A stretch of DNA of 64,000 nucleotides, taken from Variovorax sp. HW608 (GTDB lineage: Bacteria; Pseudomonadota; Gammaproteobacteria; Burkholderiales; Burkholderiaceae_C). Shown piece after piece: positions 9,064-16,656 of the stretch; position 1 is the first letter of the stretch, and each line of letters begins with the position of its first letter. The notes under the pieces were generated by a model, which saw only the letters and a list, made by a program, of their open reading frames with translations, did no database searches and was not told the origin of the DNA. The stretch spans positions 5,978,229 through 6,042,228 of the forward strand of contig NZ_LT607803.1 in NCBI RefSeq assembly GCF_900090195.1, given 5' to 3'. The translations under genes and the position numbers were made by a program.

Positions 9064-9235
9064 ACCTGGGATATCGGTCCAGGTGGCTCAACATGAGTTA
9101 CGTGGCACGGCGTGCCGTGTGACTCAAAGCGAGTTACATGACACGCTCCAATGTCACGTAACCCGTTTTGGCCCACATGGCACGCCGTGCCGTGTGCCCC
9201 GTTTTGTCCCACGTGCCACGTAGCCCGATTTGTCC
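9064..9235. repeat. Five tandem 36-39 bp units, each carrying a palindrome
   Basis: Units at 9064-9099 (36 bp), 9100-9135 (36), 9136-9174 (39), 9175-9210 (36) and a shortened one at 9211-9235. Each begins with a palindrome of the type ACnTG...CAnGT: ACCTGG/CCAGGT in the first, GGCAC/GTGCC arms in the second and fourth, ATGACA/TGTCA in the third, ACGTG/CACGT in the last. A 15-bp second part follows, in two versions (CTCAA..GAGTT and CCCGTTTTG.CCC). The array lies between the putative replication gene and the winged-helix gene. It looks like a multi-site protein-binding region such as an origin, operator or centromere. Confidence 0.8.
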
Positions 9236-9265
9236 AAGGGCGAGTTCGAGTAGTTGTCTGGCCAT
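9134..9265 (-). CDS. Possible 43-residue ORF coupled to the putative replication gene
   Basis: An ATG overlaps the stop of the upstream gene as TGATG and opens a 43-codon frame (MARQLLELALGQIGLRGTWD onward) that runs through the palindromic repeat array. The overlap favours translation by reinitiation, but the sequence is dictated largely by the repeats and shows no domain. It could be a chance frame. Confidence 0.25.
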   Translation of the reverse strand: MARQLLELALGQIGLRGTWDKTGHTARRAMWAKTGYVTLERVM

Positions 9266-11031
9266 CACCGCTTCCCCACGAAGTGCTTGCGCAGGCCTTG
9301 AAGCTGCGCGAGATGGCGCTGGACGACCTCGGGATCGGCAGGCGCGATTGCCTCGCGCGTGGCCCGAGGCTGCGACCTTCCATCGATTGATGCCTGGATC
9401 TGCGCCTGGATCGCTTGCCGCTGCCGGCGCTCCGCCGCCACCTGCTCGGCCAGCGCGAGCACCGTGCCCGCCTTGACGCCGCGAGCCAGGCCGCGTAGCC
9501 AACCGGCAGGGTTGTGAATCGTCTTGCCCGCGATCCTCGCCTGCCCCTCCAGTTCATCGAGCATCGGCTGCCGCCATTGCGGTTCGACCTGCTGGAGGAC
9601 GTGGCGAACGCCGGGAAGCATCTGCGCCGTGAGGCATTGAGGGAGATTCAGATCGTCGAGGTCGCTGGCGCCGAGTGAATCTGCAGAGAAAGCTGCTGAA
9701 CGACGACGACATCCGACCTGTGCATCGCCGGACCCACCCACAGTCCGGCTCGCGTGCGTGTTTGTCGTCGTGTTTGGAATACTTGTTTGCTTTATATAGT
9801 TTGGCGCTTTGGGCAATCCAAGTTTGGCGCTTTGGGCAGAAATAGCCGCTTCCAGTTTGGCGCTTTGGGCAACGTGAGGCGCTTCGAGATTGGCGCTTTG
9901 GGCAATGCTGGCGCGGGTTTGCGAGGCGTTCGCGATGGCAGCGACGTCGACACTGGATTCCACGGCGCCCCCCGCAAGTTGCTGGAATCCTGCAACTGGG
10001 ACGCTCGCTGCGACGGCGCGCGGCGCGATCAGCGAGGCGATGAGATGCATCGGGCTGCACGCCGCCAGCACACCTGCTCCGCCGTTGGACGGCAACGCTG
10101 CACCCATCGGCAACTGCGGTTGGTTGATCATGGGGAGCAGCGGGCCGCGCTTCGCCCCGGGGTGCGCCAATCTGCGCTCGAGGGATACGTCGCTGGGTTT
10201 CGACAGACTGACTGTCGACGCTCCTTTGGCTCGCGGCAGCGGCTGGATGGCCTGCCCCCGGATGCAGGCCAGGATCGCATCGACGTTGAGCCGGATCAGC
10301 GATGGACCGGCCTCGATGATCAGTCCAGACTTGCGGAGCCGGTCGCGTGCTGCCCGCTGAACCTTCGGCGTCAGGCGCAATGCCTCACTGACCGCTTCCT
10401 GAGGGACATGAATGCAGTCCCCGCGCAGTTGCCTTTTCAGGATGGCAAGTCGTTGCTGGCGCAGGATGAATGACAGGTAGAGCCCGCTGGCTGCGTTGCC
10501 CGCGAGATCGGCCAATGGTCGATAGAAGCTCACGCTCCGTTCGAACCAGGACCACGCGGCGTCCACCGTCAAAGTCCGTGCGTCGACGACCTCAAGGGCT
10601 TGGCCGAGCACGTTGAGGTTCAGCAGGTAGTGGATGACCGCCGGTCGTCCGGCGAGCCTCTCCTGCAACAGGCCGCGCCTCCCCAGCAGCTCGCGAACGG
10701 TCTCCTGTTCGCGACGACTGAGCGTCGTGGCTTGCGTGATCTCACGAGCGGACAGATGGAACCAGCCCTGCCGCTGCGGATTGTTCCGCACACTGTGTCG
10801 AGTCCAGTAGAGGCAGATGCCGATGAACAGTGCAGCGCGATGGCCGAACCGATGCGCGAGCGCTGGATGGAACGGCACGTAGCCGCGTTCGTTGAGATGC
10901 TGCAGCGCCAGCTCGCTGGCGCGAGAGACATTGGCATCAGAGGGACCCGGCGAATCGCCTGGGCCCGATCGCTCTGGCGCCGAGTGCGAAGAGAGGGAAG
11001 CAGCGTGCCCCACGTCAACGGGCCCGGCCAT
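9265..11031 (-). CDS. Large putative ICE replication protein (STY4528-like position)
   Basis: About 588 residues. The N-terminal half holds winged-helix-like modules: HLNERGYVPFHPALAHRFGH, GWFHLSAREITQATTLSRRE and FYRPLADLAGNAASGLYLSF. A long disordered middle contains the repeated motif AQSAKLEAP, encoded by the 18-bp DNA repeats at 9798-9904. The C-terminus (IHNPAGWLRGLARGVKAGTVLALAEQ) is typical of element replication proteins. Its place between DUF2857 and TIGR03761 is the one held by STY4528-type pathogenicity-island replication proteins, but I cannot confirm homology. The start at 11031 (MAGPVDVGHAA) is a choice; one 12 codons earlier is possible. It overlaps the upstream gene. Confidence 0.65.
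   Translation of the reverse strand: MAGPVDVGHAASLSSHSAPERSGPGDSPGPSDANVSRASELALQHLNERGYVPFHPALAHRFGHRAALFIGICLYWTRHSVRNNPQRQGWFHLSAREITQATTLSRREQETVRELLGRRGLLQERLAGRPAVIHYLLNLNVLGQALEVVDARTLTVDAAWSWFERSVSFYRPLADLAGNAASGLYLSFILRQQRLAILKRQLRGDCIHVPQEAVSEALRLTPKVQRAARDRLRKSGLIIEAGPSLIRLNVDAILACIRGQAIQPLPRAKGASTVSLSKPSDVSLERRLAHPGAKRGPLLPMINQPQLPMGAALPSNGGAGVLAACSPMHLIASLIAPRAVAASVPVAGFQQLAGGAVESSVDVAAIANASQTRASIAQSANLEAPHVAQSAKLEAAISAQSAKLGLPKAPNYIKQTSIPNTTTNTHASRTVGGSGDAQVGCRRRSAAFSADSLGASDLDDLNLPQCLTAQMLPGVRHVLQQVEPQWRQPMLDELEGQARIAGKTIHNPAGWLRGLARGVKAGTVLALAEQVAAERRQRQAIQAQIQASIDGRSQPRATREAIAPADPEVVQRHLAQLQGLRKHFVGKR
9798..9904. repeat. Four iteron-like 18-bp direct repeats inside the putative replication gene
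   Basis: Near-identical copies of AGTTTGGCGCTTTGGGCA start at 9798, 9821, 9854 and 9887 (the last has AGA for AGT). Spacings are 23, 33 and 33 bp. The 33-bp spacing keeps the reading frame (AQSAKLEAPHV-type peptide repeats), but the 23-bp spacing breaks it, so the copy at 9798 is read in another frame (LPKAPNYIK). Sequence conserved across two frames argues for a DNA-level function, as in iterons bound by a replication initiator. Confidence 0.8.
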
Positions 11032-11557
11032 GCGTTCTCGGTGCGCGGTGCGCGGACTCGGCGGCACGCGCCTGCACGAGAGCTCGGTGCAGCGGCGCTG
11101 CTTGCGCGGTCATCCTTTCGCGAAGCCGGCCCATGTGGATCGTGTAGCTGACCGTCCTCCCGCGTGTGCCGTCCTCGCTCAGAAGACCGGCGTCGACGAG
11201 CTGGCGGCGGCAAGTGGCCTGCTGCGCACGGGTGATGCCGGTCGCATGCTCGCACTCCAGGCCAGACATGCAAAAGCGATATGCATCCGCATCGGCAGTA
11301 GCCCGGCCTGCACGAACCAGCGCTGGCAACCTGTCGAGGACATAGGAGAGCCAAAGCGCGCTCAGGACGTTGCCGGTCAGGTCCACATAGCCGCGGTTGA
11401 AGGCGATCGTCTCCTGACCGAACCAGTGAAGCAGCCGCGCCTCGTCCCAGAGTGCTTCATCCGAAGGCGGCAATTCGGCACTTGCGCCGGACATCGAGTT
11501 GCCGTCGCGCGGCGCTCTTGCGTCGCGAGCAGGTCTGCTGGCGCTATTGGGCTGCAT
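11015..11557 (-). CDS. Small HTH-type ICE protein, likely paralogue of the replication protein's N-terminus
   Basis: 180 residues from ATG at 11557, preceded by GGAGG at the right distance. The segment FNRGYVDLTGNVLSALWLSY resembles FYRPLADLAGNAASGLYLSF of the next gene, and CEHATGITRAQQATCRRQLVD looks like a helix-turn-helix. The two neighbours may therefore share a duplicated module. The C-terminus overlaps the start of the large replication-like gene. Function is unknown; DNA binding in replication control is the likeliest role. Confidence 0.6.
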   Translation of the reverse strand: MQPNSASRPARDARAPRDGNSMSGASAELPPSDEALWDEARLLHWFGQETIAFNRGYVDLTGNVLSALWLSYVLDRLPALVRAGRATADADAYRFCMSGLECEHATGITRAQQATCRRQLVDAGLLSEDGTRGRTVSYTIHMGRLRERMTAQAAPLHRALVQARAAESAHRAPRTHGRAR

Positions 11558-12230
11558 GATTTCCTCCAACCAGGCCGGCCTGGTGGAATGCGGTCATCGG
11601 AAAGACGCTCACGCAAGCTGCTGTGCTGTTGCGCCGGGCGCGTCGATCGACTCGTTCTCTCACCGGATCGAACTCGGTGACGACGCTGTACAGCGTGTCG
11701 ATCGTCATGTCCGGATATTGCTTGTGGAGCAGGAAGATCCGTCGTCGACGGGATTCCCTCGATTCGTCGGGGTGGGCCTTGAGGATCTCCGTCCAGGCGC
11801 GATGGACGGCTTCGCGGACTGCGTGATCGCGTGGAAGCGGAGGCCGTCCGACGTTGCCTCCGCCCGGAAGAAGCACCCGGCGCATTTGCGCTACGGACTC
11901 GATCGACATCTTCCACAGCTCGGTCACCATCGTGCGATTCGCGCCATGGCGTATGAAGTACTCGCACATCTCCTGGTCTTCACGCACCAGTTGGAGCTTG
12001 TGGAGCTCGGCGGCGAGTTCGCGGGACGAAAACGTGAGGCGGATGGACTTGAGCCTCGAGGCTGTCTCTCGAATGTCACGTGCCTTGGCATTGCGCAGGG
12101 TGTCCAGCAGCACCGGATCGCAGCCCTGCTCCAGCAGCAGATCGAGCCCACTGGCCGTGTCGATGATCTTGACGACCTCGCTGAGCATCGCGGCGATGAG
12201 GGCAGAGTCGTTAACGTTGACTGAAATCAT
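11544..12230 (-). CDS. DUF2857-family ICE protein
   Basis: 228 residues starting at ATG 12230 behind GGGAGAAAAAGA; longer frames upstream have no ribosome site. Features include a helical N-terminus (LIAAMLSEVVKIIDTASGLD), ECs such as LREVDQEM-like helices, HGANRTMVTELWKMSIESVA, which looks like a helix-turn-helix, and a basic segment (DESRESRRRRIFLLHKQYPD). This protein type sits directly after parB in PFGI-1/ICEclc-like elements, and the order here agrees. Its stop overlaps the next gene's start region, so the two are coupled. Confidence 0.65.
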   Translation of the reverse strand: MISVNVNDSALIAAMLSEVVKIIDTASGLDLLLEQGCDPVLLDTLRNAKARDIRETASRLKSIRLTFSSRELAAELHKLQLVREDQEMCEYFIRHGANRTMVTELWKMSIESVAQMRRVLLPGGGNVGRPPLPRDHAVREAVHRAWTEILKAHPDESRESRRRRIFLLHKQYPDMTIDTLYSVVTEFDPVRERVDRRARRNSTAACVSVFPMTAFHQAGLVGGNHAAQ

Positions 12231-12270
12231 TCTTTTTCTCCCTGATGAAGCCAGTGGGCCAACCCGTGGG

Positions 12271-14124
12271 CTATCCCAATTCGAGACAGCGGGCTTCCGT
12301 TTCATGCCGATCGGGCTCCAACTGCCGAAGCGCCGAGAAGACGCCGATGAGGCGCGTGACAAGCGGGCCGAGTTGAGGCTCTGCAAGGACCGTCCAGATG
12401 GCGTGACCGGACAGGAAAACCTCGAAGTCCGTACCTCCGGGTGCGAGCGGGCCATAGATCGCCAGCTCAGCGCCCACTTGCGCAATCAGGCTCTCCTGAA
12501 ACGCCGCCGAGCCTTGGAGCTGCTGCTGTGCCCAACGGGTAGCCTGCACCGGCGGCAGCGCCCTCACGCGAGCCCACACGCTGTCCTGCACTTGCCCCGA
12601 CAGCGTGGTGAGCAGCCACCAGATCGACGTGCGGAGCCTGGTCGTTCTCTCGTCGAGTTCGATGTCCCCGATGCGAGCCATCGAGTCGGGGATCTCGACC
12701 ATGAAGCCGAAGGGCATTTCGTCGACTTCGAGCACCGCGTCGAAGATCGGCGCGATCTTGTTGATCTCCTCGAACAGATGACGGATCTCGCCATGCAGCC
12801 TAGTGCGCCGCTGTGAACGAGACTCTTCGGTGGTGGTGTGCGGCAACGATCCCAGGCCGGGATGCGCAGCACCGTGCCCCGGCATTGCCGTCCCGCCGAT
12901 CACGCCGGGCATTGCACCGAGCGGGCGTTGCTCGAAGTCAGGGCGACGGCCCGCGGAGGATTCACCGTCGTTGTCAGGGGGCGACGAATTCGCGCTGTCA
13001 TCGGCGCCGTTCGGCCGTTCCCCGCCTTGGTCCTGCCGCCCTGGCGTGCTTCGCGCGGACCGCGCAGACACCGATTCCTGCTCCAGGTTCATCAGATCCT
13101 TGACGGACATGCGCGGTCGCTCTGAAAGTGCCGCAGCCATCGCCTCCATGCGCTCCGTCGGGACGGCAATGGCTTGCGCGATCGCGGCAGCCCCGTCGCT
13201 GACGAGCTGCCGCGCATCGAGCTCGACAGGCACCCGTTCGGACTCGTCGCGCTGCTTGTTCTTTTCGTTGAGCGACAGCAACTCACTGCCATGCTCAACA
13301 AGCACCGCGTGCAGTTGCGATGCGGCATGCTCGCGCTTGTCCAGTTTTTCGGCGAGGTCGAGATAGCTGCCTATCGATGGCCTGAGGATCGTGTTCAGAT
13401 CCTCCGTCCGAAGCCACGGGCCGACCGGACCAAGATGCTCCACTGCGAAAGCAAAGTTCTGAATCATTCTGACGCCGTAATTGATGCCGGCGTCTTTCAG
13501 ATGTCGATTCAATTCCGCGCCGATAACGACGTGTCCCGGATGCGCGCTTTCCCACTCGCGCTTGAAATTCTCCACGCCCAGCGCTTTTTCCCAAAAAGTG
13601 GTATCGCCGCGGTTTTCGTTTTCCGCCAGGTGGGCGGCAATGACGTCCGCCTCGCTTTTCCAGGCTTTGATGATGACGCGCAGCCTTGCAAAGCGGCTGT
13701 CGCCTTCGTTATGCAGTTCCTTGGCGATCTCGAGGCGGGTATTTCCACCGCCGTAGGGAAAATATTTGACCTCGCCCGGTCGACGGGTGACGGTCAGCGC
13801 ATTGGTGATTTCGTCCGCACGAATACTCTCCTTGATCTCGGAATACTTCGGATTCCTCGATTTTCTGGGGTTGTATTTGTACGGAACAATGTCGTGAATG
13901 GAGAGGATCGAAAATGATCCGTCCACTTCTGTACGAGGATCGAGATTGGCGCTCGCGCTTTTTTTGTCCAGATTCAATCCGGACATCAATGAGGCACGCT
14001 CGCGATCCAGGGGGGTCTTTTTGCTCATGTCTTCCAGCGGGGGTGTCGACTGACCCATGCCACCGGCTTCGGACCTGAGCCGTTCCGCGCGTTGTGTTGC
14101 CGTCAATGTTTCAGGGGTACGCAT
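12271..14124 (-). CDS. parB: ParB-family partition protein of an ICE
   Basis: 617 residues. The ParB/Srx CTPase-like core is seen in SILSIHDIVPYKYNPRKSRN, SEIKESIRADEITNALTV, YFPYGGGNTRLEIAKEL and VIAAHLAENENRGDTTFWEK. A helix-turn-helix region follows (GAELNRHLKDAGINYGVRMI). The last 250 residues are a separate domain after a disordered, proline/glycine-rich linker; they lack similarity to chromosomal ParB. The length is about twice that of chromosomal ParB and typical of ICE ParB (TIGR03764 type). GGAGGTGCGGAGCA supports the ATG at 14124; ATG 14028 is an alternative. parA lies 15 bp upstream. Expected role: element maintenance with ParA. Confidence 0.85.
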   Translation of the reverse strand: MRTPETLTATQRAERLRSEAGGMGQSTPPLEDMSKKTPLDRERASLMSGLNLDKKSASANLDPRTEVDGSFSILSIHDIVPYKYNPRKSRNPKYSEIKESIRADEITNALTVTRRPGEVKYFPYGGGNTRLEIAKELHNEGDSRFARLRVIIKAWKSEADVIAAHLAENENRGDTTFWEKALGVENFKREWESAHPGHVVIGAELNRHLKDAGINYGVRMIQNFAFAVEHLGPVGPWLRTEDLNTILRPSIGSYLDLAEKLDKREHAASQLHAVLVEHGSELLSLNEKNKQRDESERVPVELDARQLVSDGAAAIAQAIAVPTERMEAMAAALSERPRMSVKDLMNLEQESVSARSARSTPGRQDQGGERPNGADDSANSSPPDNDGESSAGRRPDFEQRPLGAMPGVIGGTAMPGHGAAHPGLGSLPHTTTEESRSQRRTRLHGEIRHLFEEINKIAPIFDAVLEVDEMPFGFMVEIPDSMARIGDIELDERTTRLRTSIWWLLTTLSGQVQDSVWARVRALPPVQATRWAQQQLQGSAAFQESLIAQVGAELAIYGPLAPGGTDFEVFLSGHAIWTVLAEPQLGPLVTRLIGVFSALRQLEPDRHETEARCLELG

Positions 14125-14139
14125 TGCTCCGCACCTCCG

Positions 14140-15060
14140 TCATTGATGGCTTGTCGACGGCGCGTCCTCGGCGCTGGTGGCCGACGTCCCCAAAGGGACG
14201 CCGAAGTCTCGGTGGTTGGGGGCGTACCTCCCTTCAAGGGAGGGAATGAGTTCCCACAGCAACTGGTGCATTGCGTCACTGGCACGACCCGGATCGATCC
14301 AATGAACTGGCACCTGGGCCGTAGCCGCTTTGCGAAACGCCACTGCGCTGTGAATCGCGGTCTGCATCACGGAGACGCGTCCACGCATCGTGAGGAATGC
14401 CTCGCGAATCAGTTCGGACATCGACCGGCTATCGCGGGTGTTTTCGGTGCGGTTGATCACCGCCTTCATCGATGGGATCTTGAATCCCATGTTCGCGGCA
14501 GCTTCGTGCCGGTCGATCAGCTTGACCGTGCCTTCGATGAACTCGCGCGCCGACACGACGTCGGGCGTGGCCGGCGTGATGAGGATGTCGGCCGCGTTGA
14601 CGGCAGCGTCCTGCAGATGACCGAGGGCGCCCTGGGTATCGATGATGACGACGTCGTAGGAGGCATCGACGCCTGGGTCGTTGAGCGCCATCGAGATGCG
14701 CACCAGGCGATCGAGGCGCTGCGACAGCCAGTCCTGCAGATTGCCCTCGCGGGTGTCGGAGCGGATCAGGTGCAGCGCGGGAGCGAATGGATATTTTTCG
14801 ACGTCCTTGAAGGGAGACCCGTCTGCCGGCAATTGCACCGATGAAATGCAATCGTCGGACAGAAACCCATCCGTGACGAGCTTTGTCAATCCCGCGGGGG
14901 CGAGATGGCTCAGAACGAAATATTTGGAGAGGGAGGGCTGGACGTCCGCGTCGACCAAAAGCACGCGAAGCCCGAGATCCCGAAGCAATCCGCCGAGATT
15001 GGCGGACAAGGTTGTTTTACCAACACCACCTTTTGTGGCAACAACTGTCAGTGTAAGCAT
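14140..15060 (-). CDS. parA: ParA-family partition ATPase of an ICE
   Basis: 306 residues with the deviant Walker A of ParA/MinD ATPases (VVATKGGVGKTTLSANLGG), the A' segment VLLVDADVQPSLSKYF and Walker B DVVIIDTQGALG. The enzyme binds DNA cooperatively with ATP and is released by ParB, which segregates or stabilises the element. It is the first gene of the minus-strand ICE run. An inverted repeat lies just upstream (15067-15098), a plausible site for autorepression. No replicative DnaB-type helicase gene lies between parA and parB, unlike many elements of this class. Confidence 0.9.
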   Translation of the reverse strand: MLTLTVVATKGGVGKTTLSANLGGLLRDLGLRVLLVDADVQPSLSKYFVLSHLAPAGLTKLVTDGFLSDDCISSVQLPADGSPFKDVEKYPFAPALHLIRSDTREGNLQDWLSQRLDRLVRISMALNDPGVDASYDVVIIDTQGALGHLQDAAVNAADILITPATPDVVSAREFIEGTVKLIDRHEAAANMGFKIPSMKAVINRTENTRDSRSMSELIREAFLTMRGRVSVMQTAIHSAVAFRKAATAQVPVHWIDPGRASDAMHQLLWELIPSLEGRYAPNHRDFGVPLGTSATSAEDAPSTSHQ

Positions 15061-15066
15061 TAAAAC

Positions 15067-15098
15067 CCCGTTGAAATGGATTATTCCAATTCAACGGG
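15067..15098. promoter_or_regulatory. Inverted repeat upstream of parA, candidate operator
   Basis: CCCGTTGAA at 15067-15075 pairs with TTCAACGGG at 15090-15098; further matched bases (TGGA/TCCA) extend the arms inwards. It lies 6 bp upstream of the parA start codon. A site in this place could be an operator for ParA or ParB, or could fold in the leader mRNA. No run of T follows, so it is not a terminator. Confidence 0.55.
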
Positions 15099-15568
15099 AT
15101 TACCGCCAAAACTGTTCCGCTCCCAACTAGCTTCAGCTAAATTTCGGGTGCGTATAATTGTGCGTCGGCCAAGGCCAATTCAGCGAGTCTGGCAATATAC
15201 ATTGTCTAAATTGGGTCTTGATTAGTAATGTCGGGTCTTGGCCAAGCAGAAATGTCGCAGAGTCTGCACCCCATAGCGAGGCGCAGGCATGGCGACATCT
15301 GCGTCGACGATCTTTCTCTGACGAATGCGCGAGTTGAATCGCGATCTGGATCAACTCGCCCAGGCGCGCACGGCGGCTGCGCGGTTGGCGGGTCTTTGCC
15401 GCGCGCTGTTTGCGCGGCCTCCGCTGGTCCGCGGCCGTCATGAGCTCACGGACGGTGTACTTGCCAGCGCCTGAATGGTCTTGAGTCGATGGCAGCGACC
15501 ACATGTGGTTCGAGGACCGGGCGCCAGCGGGCAAGTTCCACGCTGCCAACTCAGGGAAAAACCTGAGA
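15099..15568. other. Non-coding or degraded stretch between ICE module and ribose operon
   Basis: About 470 bp with no gene I can support. The first 140 bp are AT-rich for this genome and carry a short direct repeat (gggtcttg at about 15213 and 15233). The middle has a minus-strand frame with a very basic peptide (TAADQRRPRKQRAAKTRQPR) but no domain; it could be an eroded gene. At 15550-15567 CTCAGG and CCTGAG form a small hairpin with a GAAAAA loop. The true right edge of the ICE may lie here, but I see no tRNA gene or att-like duplication. Confidence 0.35.
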
Positions 15569-15594
15569 CGAAAACGTTTGCGCAAACGTTTTCG
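15569..15594. promoter_or_regulatory. Perfect 26-bp palindrome, LacI-family operator of the ribose operon
   Basis: CGAAAACGTTTGC followed by its exact reverse complement. The central CG-containing palindrome AACGTTTGCGCAAACGTT is typical of LacI/PurR/RbsR-family operators. It lies 83 bp upstream of the rbsB start, and the operon encodes an RbsR-type repressor. Binding there should block transcription until ribose is present. Confidence 0.88.
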
Positions 15595-15677
15595 TGGCGT
15601 AGCATGCGCTTTCCCTCGCCCCATGGGCCCGGGCGTCTGCCTCTTAGTCCGAATCCAACCATCCAGGAGACAAGCTG

Positions 15678-16637
15678 ATGAAACTCACCCGCCGCACCTT
15701 CCAGAGCGCCGCCGCGCTGACGCTGCTGGGCGCCCTTGCCGGCTCGCCTGCCCTTGCGCAGGACAAGCCCAAGGTCGCGCTGGTCATGAAGTCGCTCGCC
15801 AACGAGTTCTTCCGCACCATGGAAGACGGCGCCAAGGCGCACCAGAAGGCGCATTCGTCCGAGTACACGCTGGTAGCCAGCGGCATCAAGGACGAAACCG
15901 ACACCGCCGCCCAGATCAAGATGGTGGAGCAGATGGCCGCGCAGAAGATCAACGCGCTGGTCATCGCGCCGGCCGATTCCAAGGCGCTTGTGCCGGTGGT
16001 GAAGGCGGCCATCGACAAGGGCATCCTGGTGGTCAACATCGACAACCGGCTCGACGCCGACGCGCTGAAGGAAAAGGGCATCCAGGTCCCCTTCGTGGGC
16101 CCCGACAACCGCGCCGGCGCCAAGCTGGTGGGCGATGCGCTGGCCAAGCAGCTCAAGGCGGGCGACAAGATCGGCATCATCGAGGGCGTGTCGACCACTT
16201 TCAACGCCCAGCAGCGCACGCTGGGCTTCCAGGACGCGATGAAGGCCGGCGGCATGACGGTGGTGGGCGTGCAGTCGGGCCAGTGGGAAATCGACAAGGG
16301 CAACACCGTGGCGGCCGGCATGCTGCGCGAGCACCCCGACCTCAAGGCGCTGCTCGCCGGCAACGACAGCATGGCCCTGGGCGCGGTGGCCGCGGTCAAG
16401 GCCGCGGGCAAGACCGGCCAGGTGCTGGTGGTGGGCTACGACAACATCAGCGCCATCAGGCCCATGCTGGCCGACGGGCGCGTGCTCGCCACGGCCGACC
16501 AGTTCGCGGCCAAGCAGGCGGTGTTCGGCATCGAGACCGCCCTCAAGGCCCTGTCGCAGAAGCAGACGCAGGCCCAGATGCCCGCGGAAGTGAAGACCGA
16601 CGTGGTGCTGGTCACCAAGTCCTCGGCGTCGAAGTGA
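15678..16637 (+). CDS. rbsB: Ribose ABC transporter substrate-binding protein
   Basis: 319-residue periplasmic binding protein of the RbsB family. A signal peptide (MKLTRRTFQSAAALTLLGAL...ALAQ) contains an arginine pair before the hydrophobic core. The mature part has the two-lobed sugar-binding fold: VALVMKSLANEFFRTMEDGA, NALVIAPADSKALVPVVKAA, VVNIDNRLDADAL, NTVAAGMLREHPDLKALLAG and VVGYDNISAIRPML. It captures ribose or a related pentose and hands it to the RbsC permease. AGGAGACAAGCTG precedes the ATG. It is the first gene of the six-gene operon under the palindromic operator. Confidence 0.92.
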   Translation: MKLTRRTFQSAAALTLLGALAGSPALAQDKPKVALVMKSLANEFFRTMEDGAKAHQKAHSSEYTLVASGIKDETDTAAQIKMVEQMAAQKINALVIAPADSKALVPVVKAAIDKGILVVNIDNRLDADALKEKGIQVPFVGPDNRAGAKLVGDALAKQLKAGDKIGIIEGVSTTFNAQQRTLGFQDAMKAGGMTVVGVQSGQWEIDKGNTVAAGMLREHPDLKALLAGNDSMALGAVAAVKAAGKTGQVLVVGYDNISAIRPMLADGRVLATADQFAAKQAVFGIETALKALSQKQTQAQMPAEVKTDVVLVTKSSASK

Positions 16638-16656
16638 GGAAGGCCGGCGCAGCATC

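Noticed and set aside
9064..9235. CRISPR array
   Set aside because: Units are contiguous with no unique spacers, arms differ between units and no cas gene is near.
15550..15567. Terminator before the ribose operon
   Set aside because: The CTCAGG/CCTGAG hairpin is short and lacks a T-run.
15133..15624. Minus-strand frame of 163 codons between parA and rbsB
   Set aside because: It includes the rbsB operator, has no ribosome site and yields a very basic peptide without a domain; kept only as a possible eroded gene in the region note.
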